From: Pseudomonadota bacterium
GTDB taxonomy: Bacteria > Pseudomonadota > Alphaproteobacteria > Rhizobiales > Rhizobiaceae
DNA length: 64,000 bases
Assembly (NCBI GenBank): GCA_023399465.1
Contig: JAEWPB010000065.1
Span: 6,231-70,230 of the forward strand
Direction of reading: 5' to 3'
In this document: one piece after another, positions 38,881 through 47,399 of the stretch
Layout: each line of letters begins with the position of its first letter
How positions within the stretch are numbered: position 1 is the stretch's first letter
Notes under the pieces: model-generated
Told to the model about the DNA's origin: nothing
Database searches by the model: none
The model's input: only the letters and a program-made list of their open reading frames with translations
Program-made: the position numbers and the translations under genes

Positions 38881-39731
38881 GCGTTCCTCAAGGTTGCAAC
38901 ACGGCTGTCAAAGTCTTCCGGCGAAGCCTTCAGGACATTTTCCTCCATCCAGGCGTGGAAGCGGTCGTGATCGGAGGCAATGACGTCCCATTCCAGATAG
39001 GAGGCGTTGTCACGGGCATAGTAGCCATGGGCATAGGAGGGGTGTGCGCCGCCGGGGACGACGCAAATTGCCGTCACCGTCCAGCGCGGCAGGATGCAGG
39101 CGTTCGGATGCACGTCGGAAAAGTCGTCAACCACTTCCTCGACCGTGACGACGGCGCGCTTGGCCGCGAGCACGGCTTCCTTCTGGATGCCGATGATGCC
39201 CTCGATCAGCACGTCGCCGCGCTTGTTGGCCTTCTGGGCATGGATGAAGGTGACATCAGGACGGATCGCCGGAACGGCGGCGAGTTCCTCGCCGGTGAAC
39301 GGGCAGGTGACCGAGCGGATGTTCGGGTTGACCTCTTTCAGGCCGGCGCCGCGATAGCCGCGGAAAACCGCGCAGGGCAGGCCGGCAGCGCCGGCCTCAT
39401 AGGCGTTGGCCATGGCGGCGTGCGAATGCTCCTCGATTTCGAGCGCATGCGGAATGCCGTTTTCGACGGCATCGCGCATGCGTCGCAACAGGCCCACGCC
39501 CGGGTTGCCGGCGTAGGAGAACACTGCCTTCTTGGCCATGCCCATGCCGATCATCTGGTCATAGACGACGTCGGGCGTCATGCGGATGAGCGTCAGCTCC
39601 TTGCGACCCTGACGGATCGCCTCGTGGGCTGCGGCGTGCGGAATGAGATGGGTGAAACCTTCGAAGGCGACGGTATCGCCGTCCTTCAGGTTTTCGGCGA
39701 CCGCCTCTTTCAGCGATATGAACTTGGCCAA
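38877..39731 (-). CDS. pcaI: 3-oxoadipate CoA-transferase subunit A
   Basis: This 284-residue alpha subunit has the CoA-transferase signature DTVAFEGFTHLIPHAAAHEAI near the N-terminus and GNPGVGLLRRMRDAVENG in the middle. No ATG lies at the expected position. TTG at 39731 (then AKFISLKEAV) is preceded by AAAGGA at good spacing and gives the standard N-terminus, whereas the next in-frame upstream ATG would add 30 residues of unlikely composition. Overlaps pcaJ by 4 bp. Confidence 0.92.
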   Translation of the reverse strand: MAKFISLKEAVAENLKDGDTVAFEGFTHLIPHAAAHEAIRQGRKELTLIRMTPDVVYDQMIGMGMAKKAVFSYAGNPGVGLLRRMRDAVENGIPHALEIEEHSHAAMANAYEAGAAGLPCAVFRGYRGAGLKEVNPNIRSVTCPFTGEELAAVPAIRPDVTFIHAQKANKRGDVLIEGIIGIQKEAVLAAKRAVVTVEEVVDDFSDVHPNACILPRWTVTAICVVPGGAHPSYAHGYYARDNASYLEWDVIASDHDRFHAWMEENVLKASPEDFDSRVATLRNA

Positions 39732-39789
39732 CTGCGTAAGTCCTTTCGGTTGGTCCTGCCCGAGGGCAGCATTGCAAGATCCCGGAGGA

Positions 39790-40407
39790 TCAGATGTCGA
39801 AGAAGATCGTTTCCTTCTCACCCTGGAGGTGGATGTCGAAGGTCACGACATTGCCGCTGCGCGTGCCGATGAGGGTCGGAACGCGCACACGATGCTCGAT
39901 GCGCGCGAGGATGGGATCGACGGCATTGGCCGCCTCCTCGTCGCTGAAATACATGCGGGTATGCAGGCCGAGATTGATGCCGCGGGCAACGATCCAGAAG
40001 GTGATGTGCGGCGCCATCGGCCGCCCGTCGATGAACGGTACGGTACCCGGCTTGATGGTCTGGAAGCTGAAGGTGCCGTCGTCCATGTTGGTCGGGCAAC
40101 GGCCCCAGCCGGTGAAGTTGGGATCCGCCTTGCCGCGACGTTCGGACGGGCTGTTGTAGAGGCCATCGGCGTCGGCCTGCCAGATCTCGAGCAGGGCGTC
40201 GCGCAACGGCGTGCCGGTGCCGTCGAGCACCCGGCCGGTGATGGTGATCCGCTCGCCCCTGGCCTTGTCGTTGTAGAGCGGGCCGGAGCCGAGATCCGTC
40301 TCGTAGATACCCGGGATGCCGCTGAAGTTGGGGGTAAGGCCGATATGCACATAGGGGCCGGCGGTCTGGGAGGGCGATTCCTTCAGAAGTCCGAGATCCT
40401 GAACCAT
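39790..40407 (-). CDS. pcaG: Protocatechuate 3,4-dioxygenase alpha subunit
   Basis: This 205-residue intradiol dioxygenase subunit pairs with PcaH. It shows SPSQTAGPYVHIGL, the GRVLDGTGTPLRDALLEIWQADADGLY block of the family and a C-terminal cupin-like beta core. The alpha subunit lacks the full iron ligand set, which is in PcaH. Its start is directly next to the pcaH stop. Confidence 0.95.
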   Translation of the reverse strand: MVQDLGLLKESPSQTAGPYVHIGLTPNFSGIPGIYETDLGSGPLYNDKARGERITITGRVLDGTGTPLRDALLEIWQADADGLYNSPSERRGKADPNFTGWGRCPTNMDDGTFSFQTIKPGTVPFIDGRPMAPHITFWIVARGINLGLHTRMYFSDEEAANAVDPILARIEHRVRVPTLIGTRSGNVVTFDIHLQGEKETIFFDI

Positions 40408-41148
40408 TCAATTGCCCTCCAGGCGGTTTTCGAACAGGGTGGATCGGCGGCCCCGCAGCACGATGTCGAACTTGTAGGCGCGTGCATCCATCGGGATGGT
40501 GTTGGACATGTCGAGCGGTGCGATCAGCTGGCGGACGGCCGCCTCGTCGCTGATCGTCTTGACGATCGGACACTTCCAGATCAGCGGGTCGCCCTCGAAA
40601 TACATCTGGGTGATCAGGCGCTGGGCAAAGCCGTGGCCGAAGATCGAGAAGTGGATGTGCGCGGGGCGCCAGTCGTTGACGCCGTTCGGCCAGGGGTAGG
40701 GGCCGGGCTTGATGGTGCGAAAGACGTAACGGCCGTCGGTATCGGTGACCGTGCGGCCGCAGCCGCCGAAATTCGGATCGAGCGGCGCGAGATAGGTTTC
40801 CTTCTTGTGGCGGTAGCGACCGCCGGCATTGGCCTGCCAGAATTCGAGCAGGGCTCCCGGAACCGGGCGGGCGTTCTCGTCGAGCACCCGGCCGTGCACG
40901 ATGATGCGTTCGCCGATTGGCATCTCGCCGGGCCTGGCGAAGTTGAGGATCAGGTCGTTGTCGAGCTCATTGAGCATGTTGTGGCCGAAAACCGGCCCGG
41001 TGATCTCGCTCAAGGTGTTGTTGAGAGATAGCAGCGCCTTCTGCGGCGAGCGCAGCACGCTGGTCTTGTACCACGGAGTATAGGCATCCGGCTGCCACTC
41101 GCGGTCGCGCTGGAAAAACGCGCCGTTCTCCCTCGGATCGGCTGTCAT
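40408..41148 (-). CDS. pcaH: Protocatechuate 3,4-dioxygenase beta subunit
   Basis: This 246-residue iron-binding subunit of the ring-cleaving dioxygenase opens protocatechuate to 3-carboxy-cis,cis-muconate. Conserved: the N-terminal DREWQPDAYTPWYKTSVLRSP, GRVLDENARPVPGALLEFWQANAGGRYRHK with the Tyr ligand, and FRTIKPGPYPWPNGVNDWRPAHIHFSIFG (residues about 150-178), which holds the second Tyr and the two His ligands. The pcaC stop overlaps its start by 4 bp. Confidence 0.96.
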   Translation of the reverse strand: MTADPRENGAFFQRDREWQPDAYTPWYKTSVLRSPQKALLSLNNTLSEITGPVFGHNMLNELDNDLILNFARPGEMPIGERIIVHGRVLDENARPVPGALLEFWQANAGGRYRHKKETYLAPLDPNFGGCGRTVTDTDGRYVFRTIKPGPYPWPNGVNDWRPAHIHFSIFGHGFAQRLITQMYFEGDPLIWKCPIVKTISDEAAVRQLIAPLDMSNTIPMDARAYKFDIVLRGRRSTLFENRLEGN

Positions 41149-41567
41149 ATGCCATTCTCCTCCTTTGGCATGTTCATCTCCTCCAATGTCCTGCGGGCGA
41201 TCTTGATCGCATGATTGGCTGCCGGAACGCCGGCATAGATCGCCACATGCAACAGCGCCTCCATGATGTCCTCGGGGCTTGCGCCGGTATTGGCGGTGGC
41301 GCGCACGTGCATCGCCACCTCATCGTCCTGGCCAAGTGCCGCTAGAAGGGCGATCGTGACGATCGAGCGCTCGCGCTTGGTCAGCTGCGGCCGCGACCAG
41401 ACATGCCCCCACGCAGCTTCGGTGATCAGATCCTGGAACGGCTCGTCGAGGGCGCTCTTGTTGCGTTCCGCCCGATCGACATGGGCATCGCCGAGCACCG
41501 CCCGGCGCGTTGCCATGCCCTGGAGATAGCGGGCCGACTTCTTGTCTGTCGCCGCCGCCATGGTCAT
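41145..41567 (-). CDS. pcaC: 4-carboxymuconolactone decarboxylase
   Basis: This 140-residue AhpD-like-fold enzyme decarboxylates 4-carboxymuconolactone to the enol-lactone. The motif RRAVLGDAHVDRAERNKSALDEPFQDLITEAAWGHVWSR spans residues about 21-60, followed by LTKRERSIVTIALLAALGQDDEVAMHVRA and the catalytic His/Glu region. It overlaps pcaD upstream and pcaH downstream by 4 bp each. Confidence 0.95.
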   Translation of the reverse strand: MTMAAATDKKSARYLQGMATRRAVLGDAHVDRAERNKSALDEPFQDLITEAAWGHVWSRPQLTKRERSIVTIALLAALGQDDEVAMHVRATANTGASPEDIMEALLHVAIYAGVPAANHAIKIARRTLEEMNMPKEENGI

Positions 41568-42352
41568 GCCTTCCGGATGAACGCGTCAATCAGTGCGGCC
41601 AGTTGCTCCGGCTGTTCGATACAGGGGATATGGCCGCAGCCTTCGATGACGGCGAATTCGGCGTTGGAGATGAGCGCGGCGGCGGCACGCACCAGATCAG
41701 GCGGGGTCGAGCCATCCTGATCCCCGACGACGAGCAGCGTCGGCACGGCGATCGAGCGGGTGATTTCGGTGAAGTCCGTGTCGCGGATCGCGGCGCAGGT
41801 CCCGACATAGCCCTCGACCGGCTGGCGGACGAGCATCGTCGTGTAGCCGGCAAGCTCGTCAGGCTGCTCGGCGTGGAAGTCCGGCGTGAACCAGCGCTCC
41901 ATCACGGCAGCGGCAACACTGGAAATGCCGTTTGCGTTGATCGCGTCGATGCGGGCGTTCCAGCTCTCCGCGGTGCCGATCTTCGGCGCGGTATCGCAGA
42001 GGATCAGCTTCTTCACCAGGTCGGGGCGCTTGCCCCACAGACCCTGGACGATAATGCCGCCGACTGACAGGCCGCAGAAAACCGCCTTCTTGATGCCGAG
42101 GTGATCGACGAGACCGATCAGGTCGTCGACGAGATCGGACATGGTGAAATCCGGATTGCCGGTCTCGGTGAGGCCGTGGCCGCGCGAGTCGTAGAGCAGG
42201 AAGGATACGTCGTCCGCCATTTCATCGAAGATCGGCAGCCAGATGCGGAAGTCCGTGCCGAGTGAGTTCGAGAAGACCACCAGTTTCTTGCTGGCCGGAT
42301 TGCCGATCAGCTCGTAGTGGACTGTAATTCCGTTGATTTTTGCGAATGCCAT
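41564..42352 (-). CDS. pcaD: 3-oxoadipate enol-lactonase
   Basis: This 262-residue alpha/beta hydrolase opens the enol-lactone to 3-oxoadipate. The nucleophile elbow is GLSVGGIIVQG (Ser), the acid is likely Asp in VVGDQDGSTPPDL, and His is in EGCGHIPCIEQPEQ. LLYDSRGHGLTETG matches the family. Start at ATG 42352 (MAFAKINGITVHYE) rather than upstream in-frame codons that run into the regulatory gap. First gene of the pcaDCHGIJFB unit, divergent from pcaQ. Confidence 0.95.
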   Translation of the reverse strand: MAFAKINGITVHYELIGNPASKKLVVFSNSLGTDFRIWLPIFDEMADDVSFLLYDSRGHGLTETGNPDFTMSDLVDDLIGLVDHLGIKKAVFCGLSVGGIIVQGLWGKRPDLVKKLILCDTAPKIGTAESWNARIDAINANGISSVAAAVMERWFTPDFHAEQPDELAGYTTMLVRQPVEGYVGTCAAIRDTDFTEITRSIAVPTLLVVGDQDGSTPPDLVRAAAALISNAEFAVIEGCGHIPCIEQPEQLAALIDAFIRKA

Positions 42353-42398
42353 GGGAAGGCTCTCCTCTGCCTGAGCAAAAGGTATGCGATGACTTTTG

Positions 42399-42431
42399 TA
42401 TGGTAAAATGATATTTTCGCCGCGAACCATA
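42399..42431. promoter_or_regulatory. pcaD-pcaQ divergent regulatory region with an inverted repeat
   Basis: TATGGT (42399-42404) and ACCATA (42426-42431) form a 6-bp inverted repeat with a 21-bp AT-rich spacer in the 97-bp gap between pcaD and pcaQ. A LysR regulator such as PcaQ normally binds such a gap, and the element is a candidate site. It does not match closely the ATAACC-N4-GGTTAA form described for Sinorhizobium PcaQ. Confidence 0.4.
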
Positions 42432-42449
42432 ACTATATCGGAATGGATC

Positions 42450-43373
42450 GTGGACAATCGCATCAAGTTCCGCCATCTCCAGACCTTCCTGGAAGTGGCG
42501 CGTCACCGGAGTGTCGGCAAGGCGGCGGATGCGCTGGCGATTACCCAGCCGGCAGTGACGCGCACGGTCCGCGAACTGGAGGAAATCCTCGGGGTCGCGC
42601 TGTTCGAAAAGGACGGCCGCGGCATCCGAATCTCCCATTTCGGTGAGGTGTTTTTGAGGCATGCGGGCGAGAGCGTCGCATCCGTGCAGCGCGGGATCGA
42701 TTCGGTCGCGCAGGCGCAGAAATCGGAAGGCCCGCCGGTCAGGATCGGCACCCTGCCGACGGCCTCGGCGACGTTCATGCCCGACGTGGTCGCCGAATTC
42801 CTTGCCATCGGCACCGGGAGCCCGGTGACCATCGTCTCCGCAGAAAACCGCATGCTGCTGAACGCGCTGCGGCTTGGCGAGCTCGATCTTGTCGTCGGCC
42901 GCCTGGCGGCGCCGGAGCTGATGGCCGGTCTCGATTTCGAGCCGCTCTATACGGAGGAGGTGACGATCGTCGTCCGGCCGCAGCATCCATTGCTGAAACG
43001 GCGGCATTTCACCTTGCGCGAACTCGGCCAGTACACGGTACTGATGCCGACACGCGGATCGGTCATCCGGCCTTTCGTCGATCGCCTGCTGCTGACCAAT
43101 GGCATTCCTGATCTGCCTGATGTGGTCGAGACCGTCTCGGATTCCTTTGGCCGTGCCTATGTCGCGCGCCATGACGCCGCCTGGATCATCTCCCGCGGCG
43201 TGGTGATGGAGGAATTGAAGAGCGGCCGCTTCGCCGAGCTGAAGATCGACATGAGCGAGACCCGCGGCGCGGTCGGCTTTACCACGCGGGCCAATATCGA
43301 GCGCAGCCCGTCGCTGTCGTTGATGATGCAGACCATCCGCGAGCATGTGAACACGATCGCCGGGCATTTCTGA
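42450..43373 (+). CDS. pcaQ: LysR-type regulator PcaQ
   Basis: This 307-residue activator of the pca genes responds in rhizobia to beta-carboxymuconate. N-terminal winged helix: IKFRHLQTFLEVARHRSVGKAADALAITQPAVTRTVRELEE (residues about 4-44). The effector domain follows from about 92. No ATG is at the usual place; GTG at 42450 (VDNRIKFRHLQ) matches the conserved PcaQ N-terminus, while an upstream in-frame ATG would add 18 residues. Divergent from pcaD. Confidence 0.92.
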   Translation: MDNRIKFRHLQTFLEVARHRSVGKAADALAITQPAVTRTVRELEEILGVALFEKDGRGIRISHFGEVFLRHAGESVASVQRGIDSVAQAQKSEGPPVRIGTLPTASATFMPDVVAEFLAIGTGSPVTIVSAENRMLLNALRLGELDLVVGRLAAPELMAGLDFEPLYTEEVTIVVRPQHPLLKRRHFTLRELGQYTVLMPTRGSVIRPFVDRLLLTNGIPDLPDVVETVSDSFGRAYVARHDAAWIISRGVVMEELKSGRFAELKIDMSETRGAVGFTTRANIERSPSLSLMMQTIREHVNTIAGHF

Positions 43374-43387
43374 TAGCCGGCGATCGT
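43353..43387. terminator. Inverted repeat at the pcaQ/polA convergence
   Basis: ACGATCGCCGG (43353-43363) and CCGGCGATCGT (43377-43387) form a perfect 11-bp stem with a 13-base loop spanning the pcaQ stop. The U-tract is missing, so it may act as a weak bidirectional terminator between convergent genes. Confidence 0.42.
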
Positions 43388-43400
43388 GCCTGATGCAGCC

Positions 43401-46397
43401 TTAGTGGGCTTCGTCCCAGTTGCTGGCGGCGCGGGCGTCGACCTTGAGCGGCACCTTCATGTCGACTGCCGGCATGGCGGCGTTTTCCATGATGGTGACG
43501 ATTACCGGCAGCGACTGCTCGACCTCGGCGTCCTCGACCTCGAAGATCAGTTCGTCGTGGACCTGCAGCAGCATGCGCGTCCGTTCGGCCAGCCCGGCTT
43601 TCTCCAGCGCCGGCTCCATCTTGACCATGGCCCGGCGGATGATGTCGGCGGCCGAGCCCTGGATCGGGGCGTTGATCGCGGCGCGCTCGTTGAAGGCCCG
43701 GACCTGGGGATTGGACGACCTGATCTCGGGATAGTGTACGCGACGGCCGAAGATCGTCTCGACATAGCCGTGCTCGCGGGCAAAGGCCTTCGTGCTTTCC
43801 ATGTAGTCGCGGATGCCCGGGAAGCGCTCGAAATACTTCTTGATGTATTCGCCGGCTTCGGAACGCTCGATCGACAGCTGGTTGGCAAGCCCGAAGGCGG
43901 AAATGCCGTAGATGATGCCGAAGTTGATCGCCTTGGCGCGGCGGCGCACCTCGGAAGGCATGCCTTCGACCGGAACGCCGAACATCTCCGACGCGGTCAT
44001 GGCATGAATGTCGATGCCTTCGGAAAACGCCTGCTTCAGCTGCGGAATATCGGCGACATGGGCGAGAACGCGAAGCTCGATCTGGCTGTAGTCGGCCGAG
44101 ATCAGCTTGTGGCCTGGGCTGGCGATGAAGGCGGTGCGGATCTTGCGGCCTTCGGCGGTGCGAACCGGAATGTTCTGCAGATTCGGATCGGAGGAGGAAA
44201 GCCGTCCGGTGGTGGTCGCGGCCAGCGAATAGGAGGTGTGCACCCGCCTGGTCTCGGGATGGATGAAGCCGGGCAGGGCGTCGGTATAGGTGGATTTCAG
44301 CTTGGTCAGCTGCCGCCAGTCGACGATCTTGCGCGGCAGGTCCTGACCGGCTGCCGCCAGGTCTTCCAGCACCTGCGCCGAGGTCGACCACTGGCCGGTC
44401 TTGGTCTTGGAGCCGCCGGGGAAGCCCATCTTGCCGAACAGGATATCGCCGAGCTGCTTCGGCGAGCCGATGTTGAAGCGCTCGCCGGCGAGCTGGTAGA
44501 TCTCGTCCTCGAGCGCTGCGGCGCCTTGCGCCAGTTCGCCGGAAAGCCGCGAGAGGATCTGGCGGTCGACGGTGATGCCGCGCCGTTCCATCCGGGCGAG
44601 AACCGGCAGCAGCGGCCGTTCCAGCCGTTCGTAGACCGTGGACAGCTTGTCGGCGGCCAGCCGTGGTTTCATCACCATCCATAGCCGCAGCGTGACGTCG
44701 GCATCCTCCGCCGCATAGGCGGTTGCCCGGTCGATGTCGACCATGTCGAAGGTCACCAGCGACTTGCCGCTGCCGGCCACGTTCTTGTAGGCGATCGGCG
44801 TGTGGCCAAGCAGCCGTTCGGAGAGCCCGTCCATCCCGTGCGAGCCGTTGCCGGCGCCGAGCACGTAGGAGATCAGCATGGTATCGTCGAAACTCTGCAT
44901 GGTGATGCCGTAGCGGCTCATCACGAGATAATCGTATTTGAGGTTCTGCCCCACCTTGAGGACCGACGTGTCCTCGAGCAGCGCCTTCAGTCGCGAGAGC
45001 GCCGCGTCCAGCGGAATCTGGTTTTCGACCAGGCCACCGCCGAGCAGGTCGCCATGGCCGCTCTTGTGGGCGAGCGGTACATAGGCCGCACGAATGACCA
45101 GGCCGGAAGGATCGCTGCTGTTGTCTGATATCGCCAGCGAAAAGCCGACGATGTCGGCCTGCATGGCGTCGAGCGAATTGGTTTCCGTGTCGAAGGCGAC
45201 GAGACCGGTTTCCCGGGCCTGCGCGATCCAGCAATCGAGGGTCGCAAGGTCGCGAATGGTCACATAGCTGCTGTGATCGATCTTCGCCGCGGCGAAACGC
45301 TCGGCGCGAGCCTTGGCAAGCTCCGCGGGGGTCGGTCCCTCGATGGGAGCGGCTGTCGTTGCCGCGGCTGGCGCAATGGTTTGCGCGGCGCCATTGGCCT
45401 CGACCTTCATCGCGGTATCGCCGGTTGGCTCTACGTCGAGATCGGGGCCGTGTGCGTCCTTGCCCCATTCGGTCCGGACGGTGACGGCATCGATGGCGCT
45501 TGCATCCGTGCCGGTTGCCTCGGCCACGCGGCGGGTGAGGGAGGTGAATTCCATCGCCTTGAGGAAGCCGATGAGCTTGGGACCGTTCTGCGGCTCGAGC
45601 AGCAGTCCGTCGAGGGGAACCTCGATCGGCGCGTCGGTGCGCAAGGTTACGAGCACGCGCGAAAGGCGGGCAAGCTCGGAATTGGTGATGATGTTCTCGC
45701 GGCGCTTCTGCTGCTTGATTTCCGGCGCCCGGATCAGCAGGGTGTCGAGGTCGCCAAATTCCTCGAGCAGCTGCGCCGCGGTCTTCGGGCCGATGCCGGG
45801 AATGCCGGGAATGTTGTCGGTCGAGTCGCCGGTCAGCGCCTGCAGGTCGATCATCTTTTCCGGCGGCACGCCCCATTTCTCGATCACCTCGGGAATGCCG
45901 ATCTGCTTGTCCTTCATGCTGTCGTACATGTGGACGTTCGGCGTCACCAGCTGCATCAGGTCCTTGTCGGACGAGATGATGGTGACATCCCCGCCGGCCG
46001 CTTCGGCCATGCGGGCATAGGTCGCGATGAGGTCATCGGCTTCGAAGCCTTCCGCTTCGATGCACGGCAGGTTGAAGGCGCGGGTGGCCTCGCGGATCAG
46101 GCCGAATTGCGGCACCAGTTCTTCCGGCGGCGCCGAGCGGTTCGCCTTGTAGGCGTCATAGATTTCCTTGCGGAAGGTCTTCGAGGAATAGTCGAAGATG
46201 ACGGCAAAATGGGTGGGGGTGACGCCGACCGAAGTGTCGCGGGCGTCGGTCAGCAGCTTCCACAACATGTTGCAGAAACCGGACACGGCGCCGACCGGCA
46301 GGCCATCGGATTTGCGGGTGAGCGGCGGCAGCGCGTGAAACGCGCGAAAAATGAAGCCGGAACCGTCGACGAGGAAGAGATGATCACCTTTTTTCAT
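43401..46397 (-). CDS. polA: DNA polymerase I
   Basis: This 998-residue three-domain repair polymerase has a 5'-3' exonuclease (about 1-290: HLFLVDGSGFIFRAFHALPPL, ATYARMAEAAGGDVTIISSDKDLMQL in part, LQALTGDSTDNIPGIPGIGPKTA), a 3'-5' proofreading domain (about 390-590) and the polymerase domain (about 600-998: RSSDPNLQNIPVRT, SADYSQIELRVLAH, LLQVHDELIFEV). The proofreading acids are retained (AFDTETNSLD, NLKYDYL, YAAEDADV), unlike polymerases that lost this activity. About 70 residues longer than E. coli PolA, with an Ala-rich linker at about 340-365. Start at the ATG ending at 46397 (MKKGDHLFLVDGSG). Confidence 0.96.
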   Translation of the reverse strand: MKKGDHLFLVDGSGFIFRAFHALPPLTRKSDGLPVGAVSGFCNMLWKLLTDARDTSVGVTPTHFAVIFDYSSKTFRKEIYDAYKANRSAPPEELVPQFGLIREATRAFNLPCIEAEGFEADDLIATYARMAEAAGGDVTIISSDKDLMQLVTPNVHMYDSMKDKQIGIPEVIEKWGVPPEKMIDLQALTGDSTDNIPGIPGIGPKTAAQLLEEFGDLDTLLIRAPEIKQQKRRENIITNSELARLSRVLVTLRTDAPIEVPLDGLLLEPQNGPKLIGFLKAMEFTSLTRRVAEATGTDASAIDAVTVRTEWGKDAHGPDLDVEPTGDTAMKVEANGAAQTIAPAAATTAAPIEGPTPAELAKARAERFAAAKIDHSSYVTIRDLATLDCWIAQARETGLVAFDTETNSLDAMQADIVGFSLAISDNSSDPSGLVIRAAYVPLAHKSGHGDLLGGGLVENQIPLDAALSRLKALLEDTSVLKVGQNLKYDYLVMSRYGITMQSFDDTMLISYVLGAGNGSHGMDGLSERLLGHTPIAYKNVAGSGKSLVTFDMVDIDRATAYAAEDADVTLRLWMVMKPRLAADKLSTVYERLERPLLPVLARMERRGITVDRQILSRLSGELAQGAAALEDEIYQLAGERFNIGSPKQLGDILFGKMGFPGGSKTKTGQWSTSAQVLEDLAAAGQDLPRKIVDWRQLTKLKSTYTDALPGFIHPETRRVHTSYSLAATTTGRLSSSDPNLQNIPVRTAEGRKIRTAFIASPGHKLISADYSQIELRVLAHVADIPQLKQAFSEGIDIHAMTASEMFGVPVEGMPSEVRRRAKAINFGIIYGISAFGLANQLSIERSEAGEYIKKYFERFPGIRDYMESTKAFAREHGYVETIFGRRVHYPEIRSSNPQVRAFNERAAINAPIQGSAADIIRRAMVKMEPALEKAGLAERTRMLLQVHDELIFEVEDAEVEQSLPVIVTIMENAAMPAVDMKVPLKVDARAASNWDEAH

Positions 46398-46536
46398 GGG
46401 GATGATGGATAGCGCGGGCGCATTCACCCGTCCATGAGAAACTTCACAGGCAAACAGCGATTTCGGCCGCAGAAAGTGCTTGCCGGCACTCACTGAAACG
46501 TTACCGATTTGTAATCAAGAAGGGGCTGCAGTTCCC

Positions 46537-46566
46537 TTGAAAAACCACATTCCGGGGGCCAGATAT
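46537..46566 (+). promoter_or_regulatory. Promoter of the alpha-r7-like sRNA
   Basis: TTGAAA (46537-46542) and AGATAT (46561-46566), 18 bp apart, resemble the rhizobial sigma-70 promoter (CTTGAC-N17-CTATAT). They place transcription start at about 46573, in good agreement with the three hairpins downstream. Confidence 0.55.
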
Positions 46567-46572
46567 TGCTTA

Positions 46573-46720
46573 CCGGCGCTTGATCACGCCGCAGTCTGAC
46601 AGCCGGCCTGTCCCCCGCCGCATCAGACTTCGGACAAAGGCCTATCCCCCCTCTCCGGGCCTTTGTCCCCATTTTACGAACCGCCATGGTCCGCCTCCAG
46701 GCCATGGCGGTTTCGTCTTT
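46573..46720 (+). ncRNA. Trans-acting sRNA of the alpha-r7 type
   Basis: Three consecutive hairpins lie in the polA-marR gap: AGTCTGA (46593-46599) with TCAGACT (46623-46629); GGACAAAGGCC (46632-46642) with GGCCTTTGTCC (46658-46668); and the terminator CCGCCATGG (46681-46689) with CCATGGCGG (46702-46710), followed by a U-rich tail. Predicted length is about 148 nt. The alpha-r7 family (Smr7C in Sinorhizobium meliloti) is about this long, has three hairpins and, as I recall, lies between polA and a MarR gene, so both structure and position agree. The family name is from knowledge, not a search. Function: Hfq-era post-transcriptional regulator of mRNAs. Confidence 0.8.
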
Positions 46721-46795
46721 CTGGATGCCGGTTTGGGTATCCCGCCGCTGCAATTGTCGATTGTGCGGCGACAGATTTCATCCTATTTTTCCGTC

Positions 46796-47233
46796 ATGGT
46801 TTATGACCGGCGCAATTCGGCAAGCTATCTGGCCGCGCAACTGGCGAAGGGGTTTACCCGGGCGCTCCAGCAAAGGGTGATCGCACTCGGATTTTCGGCC
46901 GGCCAGTTTCCGATCCTGCTCGAGCTCTGGAGCGAGGATGGTCTGACCCAGCGCCAGCTGCTCGCTCGTATCGATGTCGAGCAGGCGACCATGGCCAACA
47001 CGCTTGCGCGCATGGAGCGCGACGGCTTGATCGAACGCCGGGTGCATCCCTCCGACAAGCGTGCCCAGCTCGTCCATCTCACGGAGAAGGCCCGGGAAGT
47101 GGAGCGCCAGGCAATCGCTGCCGCAGTCGCCGCCGAAGAGGCCCTGCTTGGCGGCTTCCGCCGTTTCGAGCGCGAATTGCTGCTCGAATATATCCGCCAG
47201 GCGATCGACAACGGCCGCGATTTAAAGGGGTAG
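46796..47233 (+). CDS. MarR-family transcriptional regulator
   Basis: This 145-residue winged-helix regulator has a dimerisation helix at the N-terminus (YDRRNSASYLAAQLAKGFTRAL), a recognition region LTQRQLLARIDVEQATMANTLARMERDGLIERRVHPSDKRAQLVHLTEKA and C-terminal helices to residue 145. The ligand is unknown. I chose ATG 46796 (MVYDRRNSASYL); a longer frame upstream would cover the sRNA. No clear SD precedes it, so translation may be weak or the start may be shifted. It follows the sRNA terminator by 76 bp. Confidence 0.85.
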   Translation: MVYDRRNSASYLAAQLAKGFTRALQQRVIALGFSAGQFPILLELWSEDGLTQRQLLARIDVEQATMANTLARMERDGLIERRVHPSDKRAQLVHLTEKAREVERQAIAAAVAAEEALLGGFRRFERELLLEYIRQAIDNGRDLKG

Positions 47234-47399
47234 GCGTGCATTCGTGCAGGTCGTCAAGCGTCGTCGCGACGACAGTGCACGGCCATCCGATCGCCGCGAA
47301 TGGCAATTCGTGCCGGTGCACCGGAAAAATGCGCGAGCCGCCTCGAAACCGCTGATGCTTTGGTCTATCTTCCGCCCAAATTCCAGAAAGGACTCGGAA

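Noticed and set aside
43279..45876. 865-codon frame overlapping polA in another minus-strand frame
   Set aside because: Arg/Pro-rich composition typical of an out-of-frame reading of a GC-rich gene; polA motifs are complete in the other frame.
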